A program made the position numbers and the translations under genes. Of a stretch of 45,662 nucleotides of DNA, positions 16,649 to 24,692 are shown piece after piece (position 1 is the stretch's first letter; the number at the start of each line of letters is the position of its first letter). The DNA is taken from contig JAHZKX010000079.1 of NCBI GenBank assembly GCA_022600195.1, positions 1-45,662 on the forward strand, in the 5' to 3' direction. Below the pieces are notes generated by a model. It ran no database searches. It saw nothing but the letters and a program-made list of their open reading frames with translations, and was not told the DNA's origin. This DNA comes from Planctomycetota bacterium (GTDB lineage: Bacteria; Planctomycetota; Planctomycetia; Planctomycetales; Planctomycetaceae).

Positions 16649-17799
16649 TAGTTCGCTTTCCCTGAAAGGGCTGTTTGAATCAACTCGTCCCAGGCCTGAA
16701 AATAACGCGATGTCGAAAAACGCTCTGTGACTTGCAGGCTATTAATGGCTGTTTCTTTGCGAAAACTTTCATCTTCCATAATCGCCTCCATCATAAGAGC
16801 AAGCTGGTAACTGGGGCTGAATTTACTAAATTTTTTGGTATGTACAATAATGACTTGCAACCCCTCCTGCGCGATGTCAGCGGGGCCGCTCTCGCAATCG
16901 AAACTGATACAAGCTAAACCGCGCGACATGGCCTGCAATAAAGCATTGGGGAAACCTTCATACCTTGAAGGCAACACAAATAGTGCTCCCTGATCCAGAT
17001 GTAATTCCGGATCTTCAACCCAGCCGGTCAGTTCGATCTGCTCCTGCAATCCCCGTTCATCAATGGTTGCCTGCAAACTTTCACGTAACGGCCCCTCGCC
17101 TAAAATTCGCAATTTCCAGTTTGGAAACTTTTCCGCGAGATTTGAAAAGGCATCGATCAACCGGTCGAAACCTTTTTCATAGGAGAGTCGTCCCATACCA
17201 TAAATAATATGTGAAGGTGGTCGTGAGAGAACCATCTGTTCTGTGACTACAGGAATATCCGGCGAACGGGGAGTGGGAACCGCATTCGGGATGACTTCAA
17301 TGGGTGTCCCTTTCATCCACTGCTTACAGAAATCGGCCACGCCCTCTGTCTGAACAACTAAAGCTGTTGCGCGTGGATAAGTTTTTTTTCGTAAATATGA
17401 CCAGAGACGACCGATGGGATGGTGTCTGGGGTCGGAACGTTCCGAAATCAGCACAGGCCTGTTCAACTTCCGTGTCGCCAACAACGTTAAAACATTCATG
17501 CGATCCGTGAGGCTGATAACCACATCGGGCTCAGAGGCCGCGATGACTTCCTGCAATCGCCTTACCCGTTGTCGATTGTTAAACACAGCTTGTAGCAGGT
17601 TTTTGGAGTCCTGCATCACCGCCAGTTCATACCGCTGAACTGCTTCAGAAAGTTGAAACGTATCTGTTTCTGATGAATCAAGGGTAATCAGTGTGACTGC
17701 ATCCCCTGCCTGTGCCCAGTGATTAGCCATCATGGCGGCAACGCCTTCTGCGCCGCCAAGGCTGAGAGAAGGAACGGTAATAGTCAGTCTTCGAGGCAC
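16648..17799 (-). CDS. GT4-family glycosyltransferase
   Basis: A GT-B fold glycosyltransferase that transfers a sugar from a nucleotide donor, probably in capsule, exopolysaccharide or cell-surface glycan synthesis. The N-terminal half has the Gly-Gly-Ala-Glu acceptor-side motif; the C-terminal half has Gly-Arg-Leu-Ser-Tyr-Glu-Lys-Gly and the donor motif Glu-Gly-Phe-Pro-Asn-Ala-Leu-Leu-Gln. In the usual E-x7-E pair the second Glu is therefore Gln here. The frame can be read from a TTG at 17808, but the GTG at 17799 is better placed relative to AAAGGG; the choice is uncertain. The next gene, a LigD-type phosphoesterase, overlaps its stop codon by one base. The acceptor and linkage cannot be predicted. 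Confidence 0.9.
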   Translation of the reverse strand: MPRRLTITVPSLSLGGAEGVAAMMANHWAQAGDAVTLITLDSSETDTFQLSEAVQRYELAVMQDSKNLLQAVFNNRQRVRRLQEVIAASEPDVVISLTDRMNVLTLLATRKLNRPVLISERSDPRHHPIGRLWSYLRKKTYPRATALVVQTEGVADFCKQWMKGTPIEVIPNAVPTPRSPDIPVVTEQMVLSRPPSHIIYGMGRLSYEKGFDRLIDAFSNLAEKFPNWKLRILGEGPLRESLQATIDERGLQEQIELTGWVEDPELHLDQGALFVLPSRYEGFPNALLQAMSRGLACISFDCESGPADIAQEGLQVIIVHTKKFSKFSPSYQLALMMEAIMEDESFRKETAINSLQVTERFSTSRYFQAWDELIQTALSGKAN

Positions 17800-18015
17800 A
17801 GGAACCAAAGCCCTTTATGTAAGCTATTGCCAGGATATGAGATACGGCAGTCGATCTTCTCAATGATCCGAACAGAATTTAGATTATCGCATCGGACAAT
17901 GATCAGCAAGGGGGGAATCGATTCTGTCAGCGTCCCCTGCAGGAATTGCTCTACTCGTTTCTCTGAAAAGTTGTTAAATTACGGCTCCTTTCATCCACCT
18001 GTTTCCTCATAACAG

Positions 18016-19098
18016 ATGGTCATTTCAGACATTGACTCCCATTTCATTCCCGTCATCAGTAATACCATGGATGGTACTATGGCAGACAAACCAAAAACTT
18101 CGTTCATCAAATCGTGGAAATTACGTGGACTGACATTACTATTGGTCGGTTTGTTGGGCGGAATGTTTCATTTCGGGATCAAGCCGAAACAGGTCACGCG
18201 CTGGGCTTCGGACTTTGTCTCTTCGACGATTTCCAGTTCGAGACCAGCGGACTGGAATTCTACAGAGATCGATTTACCTCGTTCCGAGAACAGCATTCGT
18301 ATCGCCACGTTTAATATTCAGGTGTTTGGTCAAAGTAAAATGAAAAAACCGCAGGTCCCGCAAATCCTGGCACGCATCATTCAGCAATTTGATGTGGTGG
18401 CGGTTCAGGAAATTCGATCGCAGGACCAGTCATTCATAGACGACTTTTTGGGCATTCTCAATTCTGGTGACCACCATTACGCCTGTCTGGTTGGCCCTCG
18501 ACAGGGGAGAACAGCCAGCAAAGAACAATACGCCTATTTCTTTAATACCGATCGAATCACCGTTAATGAAAAATGGGCCTATACAGTGATCGATAAATTT
18601 GACAAATTGCACCGTCCGCCGTATGTCGCTCACTTTCGAACCTTGGTTTCATCCGGTAATCAACCATTTACCTTTTCACTAATCAACATTCACACCGACC
18701 CCGATGAAACCAAACAGGAACTAAATGTTCTGGACGATGTGTATCGGGTTGTTACCAATGATGGAAGTCAGGAAGATGATGTCATCCTGCTGGGTGACTT
18801 GAATGTCGATGATCGGCATCTGGGAGAATTGGGAACCGTTCCCGATTTGATGTGGACTGTTTCGAAAGTACCAACGAACACCCGTAAATCAAAACAATAT
18901 GACAACATACTCTTCAGCCGCCATCGCTCTCAGGAGTTTACAGGCCAATCGGGTGTCTATGATTTTCAAACACGCTTTAAGCTGACTGAGAAGGAAGCAC
19001 TGTTGGTTTCAGATCACTTACCGATTTGGGCCGAGTTTCAAATAACGGAAAAAGGGGGCGAACGCCAGGCGACCGTTCCGGGAACGCAGCCACGTTAG
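18016..19098 (+). CDS. Endonuclease/exonuclease/phosphatase family protein, membrane-anchored
   Basis: A DNase I-like phosphodiesterase fold of the EEP superfamily. A transmembrane segment at about residues 34-52 anchors it, followed by the catalytic domain: Phe-Asn-Ile-Gln near 100, the metal-binding Val-Gln-Glu near 131, Gly-Asp-Leu-Asn-Val-Asp near 260 and the closing Ser-Asp-His-Leu-Pro near 333. All the usual catalytic residues are present. Substrates in this superfamily include DNA, phosphoinositides and sphingomyelin, so the target is open. Alternative starts are the ATGs at 18067 and 18079; none has a strong ribosome site. Its stop codon overlaps that of the convergent metallophosphoesterase gene by 4 bp. 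Confidence 0.88.
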   Translation: MVISDIDSHFIPVISNTMDGTMADKPKTSFIKSWKLRGLTLLLVGLLGGMFHFGIKPKQVTRWASDFVSSTISSSRPADWNSTEIDLPRSENSIRIATFNIQVFGQSKMKKPQVPQILARIIQQFDVVAVQEIRSQDQSFIDDFLGILNSGDHHYACLVGPRQGRTASKEQYAYFFNTDRITVNEKWAYTVIDKFDKLHRPPYVAHFRTLVSSGNQPFTFSLINIHTDPDETKQELNVLDDVYRVVTNDGSQEDDVILLGDLNVDDRHLGELGTVPDLMWTVSKVPTNTRKSKQYDNILFSRHRSQEFTGQSGVYDFQTRFKLTEKEALLVSDHLPIWAEFQITEKGGERQATVPGTQPR

Positions 19099-20294
19099 TC
19101 TGATGTTTTCTTGTCCGAGACTCTCAAGGTTAACAGACTGATTTCGGGTCGGCAGAGCCAGCGTAAGGGATGGATGCCAGAGACTCCACGACTGACGTGC
19201 AACACTGTGGAACCACGGGCAAATGTTCCACTTGTATAACGGGTCCCGTGTAGACTGGGGGCAAATACCGGACCAATCAATGGGAATCGGACTTGCCCAC
19301 CATGCGTGTGACCGGAAAGTACCAGATCATATTCCTGGCGAACTGCCCAGTGAAAATGATCTGGCGTGTGACTGACCAGCAGAAAGAAGTCCGATTCTGG
19401 TTCGGTGCCTTCCCCGATGGATGATCGCTTGATTTCCGGATGCTCTCCCATCCAGGGGACTTCTGTTCCCGCCAGTTGCAGTGTATGTCCTGCATGCTTC
19501 AGAAGAAATGGCTCAGTAGAGAGATCGATCCAGCCCGTTTCCACTAAAGTTTCTCGAATCTGAAGACTCTCCTGATGCCAGTCATGATTACCGAGAATAA
19601 AGTAACACCCCAGAGGTGCTTGCATCGGCCCCAGTGTGTCATCCAACCAGTCGAGACATTTCATCTCGTCAATCAGATCGCCAGCGAAAACGATCAGGTC
19701 AGGCTTGGTTTCCTGTGCGATCCGACACAGCTCGACAAAATACTCGCGTTTCAATGTGCCGGAAAAATGTAAGTCGCTGAGATGCAAAATTGTCAGACCT
19801 TCCCAGTTCTCCGGTAGACGAGGGAGCTGAAATGTTTTCCGAGTGAAATCGACACTGAAAATTTCGTTCAAGGGAAGGCCAGCCAGATAATGATAGGGCC
19901 CCTCTCCGATCAGATCCTGATTGAGCCTCTGTCGCATATGGATCAGTTCCGACTGGTGTTCGGTCTGTAGTCGGGGTGGTTTGTAAAACAGATGACGAAA
20001 TCCCGAATATAATAAGCCCAGAAATCCCAGGGCACATACAAACAGAACAGGCTTCCACCAGAAAGGGAGTTGACTCCAGGCCCCACCCACTAAAACCCCT
20101 GGAGTGTACAGCCCCACGGAGAAAAACAGCACAATGGGAAACAGGACGATGAATAGCTCCAGAGCATGCCTGAGTCTCTTGAGCCGCGCATCAGGTATCG
20201 GCAGGGCGTGTGTGCGATTGATGACCATGACCCAGAGTTCAGCATGGCCGATCGACAGCATCAGCAATATCATTCCATTGGCTATTGCTTCCAT
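19095..20294 (-). CDS. Membrane metallophosphoesterase
   Basis: A calcineurin-like phosphoesterase with an N-terminal membrane region of about four hydrophobic segments (residues 5-110) and a catalytic domain from about 165. The metal-binding signature is complete: Leu-Ser-Asp-Leu-His near 173, Gly-Asp-Leu-Ile near 204, Gly-Asn-His-Asp near 234, a His in Val-Ser-His-Thr-Pro, and Gly-His-Thr-His-Gly-Gly near 331. The layout matches the YkuE/LpxG-like family, some members of which hydrolyse UDP-sugar-lipid precursors; the substrate here is not known. The frame extends to 20360, but the extension is basic and not family-like, so I start at the ATG at 20294. It ends convergently with the EEP gene, stops overlapping. 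Confidence 0.88.
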   Translation of the reverse strand: MEAIANGMILLMLSIGHAELWVMVINRTHALPIPDARLKRLRHALELFIVLFPIVLFFSVGLYTPGVLVGGAWSQLPFWWKPVLFVCALGFLGLLYSGFRHLFYKPPRLQTEHQSELIHMRQRLNQDLIGEGPYHYLAGLPLNEIFSVDFTRKTFQLPRLPENWEGLTILHLSDLHFSGTLKREYFVELCRIAQETKPDLIVFAGDLIDEMKCLDWLDDTLGPMQAPLGCYFILGNHDWHQESLQIRETLVETGWIDLSTEPFLLKHAGHTLQLAGTEVPWMGEHPEIKRSSIGEGTEPESDFFLLVSHTPDHFHWAVRQEYDLVLSGHTHGGQVRFPLIGPVFAPSLHGTRYTSGTFARGSTVLHVSRGVSGIHPLRWLCRPEISLLTLRVSDKKTSD

Positions 20295-20430
20295 GATGAT
20301 CTTTACACACTTCGCTTTGAAATCGGATCTGAAGATAAAATAGAATACTTCTGCAGGCAAATCATAGAAGATCGATGCCGGAATGCAAATGCAAACGGAA
20401 CAGCAATCCAGTGTTCCCTAGACTTCTACG

Positions 20431-20439
20431 TGGTATAAT
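20431..20439 (+). promoter_or_regulatory. Extended -10 promoter upstream of the UbiD-family gene
   Basis: TGGTATAAT is a perfect extended -10 element (TG-n-TATAAT). The -35 region is weak, which is tolerated by extended -10 promoters. Transcription would begin near 20446 and leave a leader of about 70 bases before the ATG at 20518. Confidence 0.45.
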
Positions 20440-20517
20440 TCGCCAGCAACCGTTAATCTGCTGATTGTATCGTAATGAAGACAATCATTAATTTTGTATG
20501 AATGGGACAGTGCCCCG

Positions 20518-22347
20518 ATGGGATACCGAGGACTGCGAGAGTGTGTCAACGATCTGGAGCGAACGGGCCAGTTAATTCGTATCGACCAAGAGATCGATGC
20601 CCGGTTGGAAGCAGCGGAAATCCAGCGCCGCGTTTATCAAGCCGGTGGCCCTGCGATTTATTTTGCAAATGTGCGTGACTGCAAATTTCCGATGGTGAGC
20701 AATCTGTTTGGAACACTCGAACGCACACGGTATATCTTTCGTGATGCTTTAGCTGCTGTGAATCATCTGGTGGAATTGAAAGTCGACCCTTCCCAATTCT
20801 GGAAGCACCCCCTGCGCTATCTCGATGTCCCGTTCTCATTACTGCATATGTTACCTCGCTCTCGTTCACGAGGAGCCGTTATTGAGAATCAAATTCAAAT
20901 TGAAGATCTTCCTCAACTCAAAAGCTGGCCCGATGATGGAGGTCCATTTATCACTCTGCCTCAGGTTTATACAGAATCACCCCAACGCGGCGGGTTAATG
21001 AATTCCAATTTGGGAATGTACCGCATCCAACTAGCCGGAAATGAATATCAGCTCAACAAACAGATCGGCCTGCATTATCAGATTCATCGCAGCATAGGCG
21101 TCCATCATGCAGAAGCCATTGAAAAAGGAGAGCCATTAAAGGTCAATATATTTGTGGGGGGAGCCCCCGCGATGACCTTGTCGGCAGTGATGCCTTTGCC
21201 CGAAGGACTTTCCGAACTCACATTCGCAGGAGCACTTGGGAAGCGTGCCATTCGTATGATACGCAACAAACAGGGACTGCCCATGTATGCGGATGCCGAT
21301 TTCTGTATTACGGGGTGGATTGATCCGGAGCAATTACTTCCCGAGGGACCGTTTGGCGATCATCTGGGATATTACAGTCTGGCACATCCCTTTCCGGTGA
21401 TGAATGTAGAATCCGTCTACCATCGCAATGATGCCATCTGGCCCTTCACAGTCGTCGGAAGACCTCCTCAGGAGGACACCGCCTTTGGAGACATCATCCA
21501 TGAAATTACGGGACCTGCGATTCCGTCGGTGATTCCGGGAGTACATCAGGTTCACGCCGTCGATGCCGCCGGCGTTCATCCTTTACTCCTCGCAATAGGA
21601 AGCGAGCGTTATACTCCCTACGATAAAGAACGGAAACCACAGGAAATCCTGACGAATGCCAACGCCATTCTGGGACAGGGCCAATTAAGTTTAGCCAAGT
21701 ATTTGATGATCGTGGCACGAGAGGATCATCCTGAACTGAATGCAGAGAATATTGAAGCGTTTCTGACACATCTGCTGGAACGCGTTGATTGGAAACGTGA
21801 TCTCCATTTTCAAACCTGTACCACCATGGATACGCTCGATTATTCGGGGAGTGGCATTAATTCCGGTTCCAAAGTCGTCATGGCGGCCGCTGGTTCAGCA
21901 AAACGTAAACTGCCTACAAGTATTCCTGACAGTTTCTCACTTCCGTCTGGATTTTCTGACCCGAAGCTCTGTCATCCCGGTATCCTGGCAATCCAAGCTC
22001 CCGCCTTTCAGGAAAATAACGAAGACCTAAAACGTTTTTGCAGCGAATTACCTTTAGCTCATCCCATCAATCAATTTCCACTGACTGTGCTTGTGGATGA
22101 CAGTTCATTTACCGCCGCCAGTCTGAATAATTTTCTGTGGACTGTCTTCACACGGTCCAACCCTGCCTGTGATGTTAATGGCATTGAGTCGTTTACAGAA
22201 AACAAACACTGGGGCTGTCACGGCTCACTGGTGATTGATGCGCGCATCAAGCCACACCATGCTCCCCCTTTGATTGAAGATCCCGAAATCACCAAACGAG
22301 TCGATCAACTTGGTGCGCCAGGTGGCCCGTTACATGGCATTATTTAA
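20518..22347 (+). CDS. UbiD-family prenyl-FMN-dependent decarboxylase
   Basis: UbiD-type enzymes decarboxylate aromatic or alpha,beta-unsaturated acids with prenylated FMN, for example in ubiquinone or futalosine-route menaquinone synthesis. The protein begins with the family's Gly-Tyr-Arg-Gly-Leu-Arg-Glu-Cys-Val, and the active-site segment Glu-Gly-Pro-Phe-Gly-Asp-His-x-Gly-Tyr-Tyr is at about 275, followed by a Val-Val-Gly-Arg-Pro-Pro-Gln-Glu-Asp stretch. At 609 residues it is longer than E. coli UbiD (about 500); the extra length is mainly C-terminal. A TTG at 20494 opens the frame earlier, but the ATG at 20518 fits the family. No ubiX is adjacent. The exact substrate cannot be assigned. 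Confidence 0.9.
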   Translation: MGYRGLRECVNDLERTGQLIRIDQEIDARLEAAEIQRRVYQAGGPAIYFANVRDCKFPMVSNLFGTLERTRYIFRDALAAVNHLVELKVDPSQFWKHPLRYLDVPFSLLHMLPRSRSRGAVIENQIQIEDLPQLKSWPDDGGPFITLPQVYTESPQRGGLMNSNLGMYRIQLAGNEYQLNKQIGLHYQIHRSIGVHHAEAIEKGEPLKVNIFVGGAPAMTLSAVMPLPEGLSELTFAGALGKRAIRMIRNKQGLPMYADADFCITGWIDPEQLLPEGPFGDHLGYYSLAHPFPVMNVESVYHRNDAIWPFTVVGRPPQEDTAFGDIIHEITGPAIPSVIPGVHQVHAVDAAGVHPLLLAIGSERYTPYDKERKPQEILTNANAILGQGQLSLAKYLMIVAREDHPELNAENIEAFLTHLLERVDWKRDLHFQTCTTMDTLDYSGSGINSGSKVVMAAAGSAKRKLPTSIPDSFSLPSGFSDPKLCHPGILAIQAPAFQENNEDLKRFCSELPLAHPINQFPLTVLVDDSSFTAASLNNFLWTVFTRSNPACDVNGIESFTENKHWGCHGSLVIDARIKPHHAPPLIEDPEITKRVDQLGAPGGPLHGII

Positions 22348-23174
22348 GACTTTGGCAAACGTTTTAGTAAACGTCGCGCTTTGCTTTTCCAGCGAACGAA
22401 TTTCCGCGCGATTCCCCGTGGACTGCCATTAATATCCAGCAGCATGCTCTGCAACGTTTTTCGAGCAGCCTGATTGTCACCGGCGTCTACTTCGAGCGTC
22501 GCTAAAATATACAATGCCTCGGGTTGTCGCCAGCGTTTTGTGTGTTTAGCCAGCTGCTCTCTGGCATTTTCAGGAGTATCTAACTCACACAATGTTTTAC
22601 AAAATAATAGTGAGACATCACCAAATTTATACTCGGGATCGATGTCGAGAATTTTCTGGCACCGCGATTTCGCGATTTCGATTTTTTTGATCTGCATTTC
22701 AATCTGAGCCGCCCCCCATAAAGCCTGCAGATTATCAGGCTCTTTTTTTAAAGCCTCATGATAGGCATCCAGACTTTTTTGACGAATACCAGCCTCTTTC
22801 AGCGCATCACCCCAACGCACAAACTGGTAAGCATTGCCAATTTGTAACGCTGCCGTTTCAAGTTCATTCAGGCGACGCTGACGGAATAAAGGCCTGGCAA
22901 ACTCCGGAAGCTGAATATGATTGGTCGGCAACCAACGTACAAAGAAATAAATGAGAGTCCCAAAAGGCTGAAATATGAGGATCACCCAAAACCATAAAAA
23001 ACGGTCCGGATCCTTCCTGACACAATCCACAAGCATCCAGATCATGAACAGGAAATACACGAACCAGAAAATGTCCCCTATCAGACCCCAGACTGGTGAT
23101 GGCGCACCATACAAATCTTGATCATTCAGATAAGGATTCTGAACGGGAGCTGTTGGCTCATCTTGTGCTAACAT
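22344..23174 (-). CDS. TPR protein with PLDc_N-like membrane segment
   Basis: The first 30 residues are polar; two hydrophobic segments (about 28-50 and 58-80) with Asp-Cys-Val-Arg between them and Pro-Phe-Gly-Thr-Leu-Ile-Tyr afterwards resemble the PLDc_N two-helix domain. From about 95 to 260 there are tetratricopeptide-like repeats, with clear Ala/Leu/Pro-Asp spacing around 140-180. The tail is very basic. It likely scaffolds membrane-associated proteins; no enzymatic motif is visible. It lies 42 bp after sppA on the same strand, so an operon with that peptidase is likely. Its stop overlaps that of the UbiD-family gene by 4 bp. Confidence 0.8.
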   Translation of the reverse strand: MLAQDEPTAPVQNPYLNDQDLYGAPSPVWGLIGDIFWFVYFLFMIWMLVDCVRKDPDRFLWFWVILIFQPFGTLIYFFVRWLPTNHIQLPEFARPLFRQRRLNELETAALQIGNAYQFVRWGDALKEAGIRQKSLDAYHEALKKEPDNLQALWGAAQIEMQIKKIEIAKSRCQKILDIDPEYKFGDVSLLFCKTLCELDTPENAREQLAKHTKRWRQPEALYILATLEVDAGDNQAARKTLQSMLLDINGSPRGIARKFVRWKSKARRLLKRLPKS

Positions 23175-23216
23175 AGGTTTGCTTTTATTCTGGAAGACAT
23201 TTTAACCCGAAACAAA

Positions 23217-24260
23217 TTACTGCCAACCTGGCATTTCCCCCATCCATGAAGCTAAGTACATGGCACGCGGGACTGTTGAATTCAAAAGTGCCTGCTTTCG
23301 ATTTTCCATCTGATTCGCATCTGCTGATCCCAATAAAATATCAAACAGGGACATGGGGTGTGAATATCTTATCACACATACTTTCTTGAGTCCTGTGATT
23401 TCCTGTAAACGGGCTAATGCATCCTCCTGATAGCCGATCTCATCGATCAATCCATTCTCTTTGGCATCCGTCGCAGGGTAGATCTGACCGGTTGCCAACT
23501 TTTTCACCTGGTCATAGGTTAGATTTTTTCGATTGTCTGTAATGACATTCAAGAAACGCTGATAAGACTCATCGAGGATATGATCCCAGATTGCGCGTTC
23601 CCGTTTGGTAAGATCGCGAAATGGATTTAATGCGTCTTTAAACTCTCCCGTTTTTAACGGGTCCGAGACGATACCCACTTTTTCGGCTAGTCCACTCAGG
23701 TCAAAGCGGGGAATAATGACTCCCAGCGAACCGGTCCATGTTGTAGGTTCCGCAAAAATCACCCCTTTTTCACCAGCGGCCATCGCAACATAGTATCCTC
23801 CAGAAGCCGCCATTCGTTTCATTGATACGACAATCGGTTTTGTTTCGCGAAGTTGAACCAGTCGGTGATAAATCTGGTGGCTGTCGGCAACAAAACCACC
23901 GGGACTGTCAATTTCCAACAGGACAGCTTTGACTTCATCATCTTCCTGGGCTTTTTTAATCGACCGCAAAATCCGTTCGGTAAACGGAGGCATAATGGTC
24001 CCTGATATGGAAATGATCGCAATTTTCTTTTTTGCGAATTGATCACCAGTCACAAATTGCTCGGTAGCGCCACCCCCGATTGTAAAGTAATCCTGAAACC
24101 AGAAGTAAAATCCCAGGTTGATAAAGAGCGAGATCAGCAGCAATACCAACAATCCACGCACCAGCCAGCGATGCTTGAACTGACCTTTCGGCTTAGGCTG
24201 AGTCGTAGAGTCAGGTTGTGCCACCACGGGTTTTTCCTGTTCTGACTGGTGCTCATCCAT
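23217..24260 (-). CDS. sppA: Signal peptide peptidase SppA
   Basis: SppA is a membrane serine protease that degrades leftover signal peptides. The protein has a polar cytoplasmic N-terminus, one transmembrane helix (about 34-56) and a ClpP-like protease domain. The nucleophile is Ser153 in Ala-Ala-Ser-Gly-Gly-Tyr-Tyr and the general base Lys208 in Gly-Glu-Phe-Lys-Asp; their 55-residue spacing is close to that of the short B. subtilis enzyme. The length of 347 marks it as the short, single-domain form. The frame runs upstream to 24479, but GGAG 8 bases before the ATG at 24260 marks the start. The TPR-membrane protein follows in the same operon. Confidence 0.93.
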   Translation of the reverse strand: MDEHQSEQEKPVVAQPDSTTQPKPKGQFKHRWLVRGLLVLLLISLFINLGFYFWFQDYFTIGGGATEQFVTGDQFAKKKIAIISISGTIMPPFTERILRSIKKAQEDDEVKAVLLEIDSPGGFVADSHQIYHRLVQLRETKPIVVSMKRMAASGGYYVAMAAGEKGVIFAEPTTWTGSLGVIIPRFDLSGLAEKVGIVSDPLKTGEFKDALNPFRDLTKRERAIWDHILDESYQRFLNVITDNRKNLTYDQVKKLATGQIYPATDAKENGLIDEIGYQEDALARLQEITGLKKVCVIRYSHPMSLFDILLGSADANQMENRKQALLNSTVPRAMYLASWMGEMPGWQ

Positions 24261-24692
24261 TTTCATAACTCCATTAAAATAAACTATTTCCGTGAAAGGG
24301 GAAGACAGAATTGCCAGACTGAATACAGGCATGACATCCAACGGACACCGACGTCCCCAATCATAAAGTAGGCAACATGTTAACAATACCAGCACTGCGT
24401 CAAGATTATCAATAAAAACGGTCATTCGGGTTAATTCAAAGATCCCGCAGGAATCTATTCCTACAATCGACATAGGCATAAAAACCGGAGCAGATTAACG
24501 ACGATAGAAAATACAGCAGGGATTATTCTGCATGATTGTGTCGATTATGTGGAACCAACCATTTGAAAGCAATCTTCCGATTAATGAAGACTCGACGATT
24601 CGGGAAAACAATCAGATCGGAAATTTTTTGAGTGTCGTCGAATGTATTCATTTGTCAAAACTCAAGACTTAGTAACCAGGAGACTTCAGGAG
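24261..24692. other. Divergent intergenic region between sppA and the YHS-domain gene
   Basis: About 430 bases. An open frame runs through the left half in phase with sppA but looks like leader sequence, not protein. I see no terminator, tRNA or convincing promoter; the promoters of both flanking genes should be here. Confidence 0.5.

Noticed and set aside
24261-24479. In-frame 73-residue N-terminal extension of SppA
   Set aside because: The ribosome site lies at the ATG at 24260, and the extension does not resemble the SppA N-terminus.
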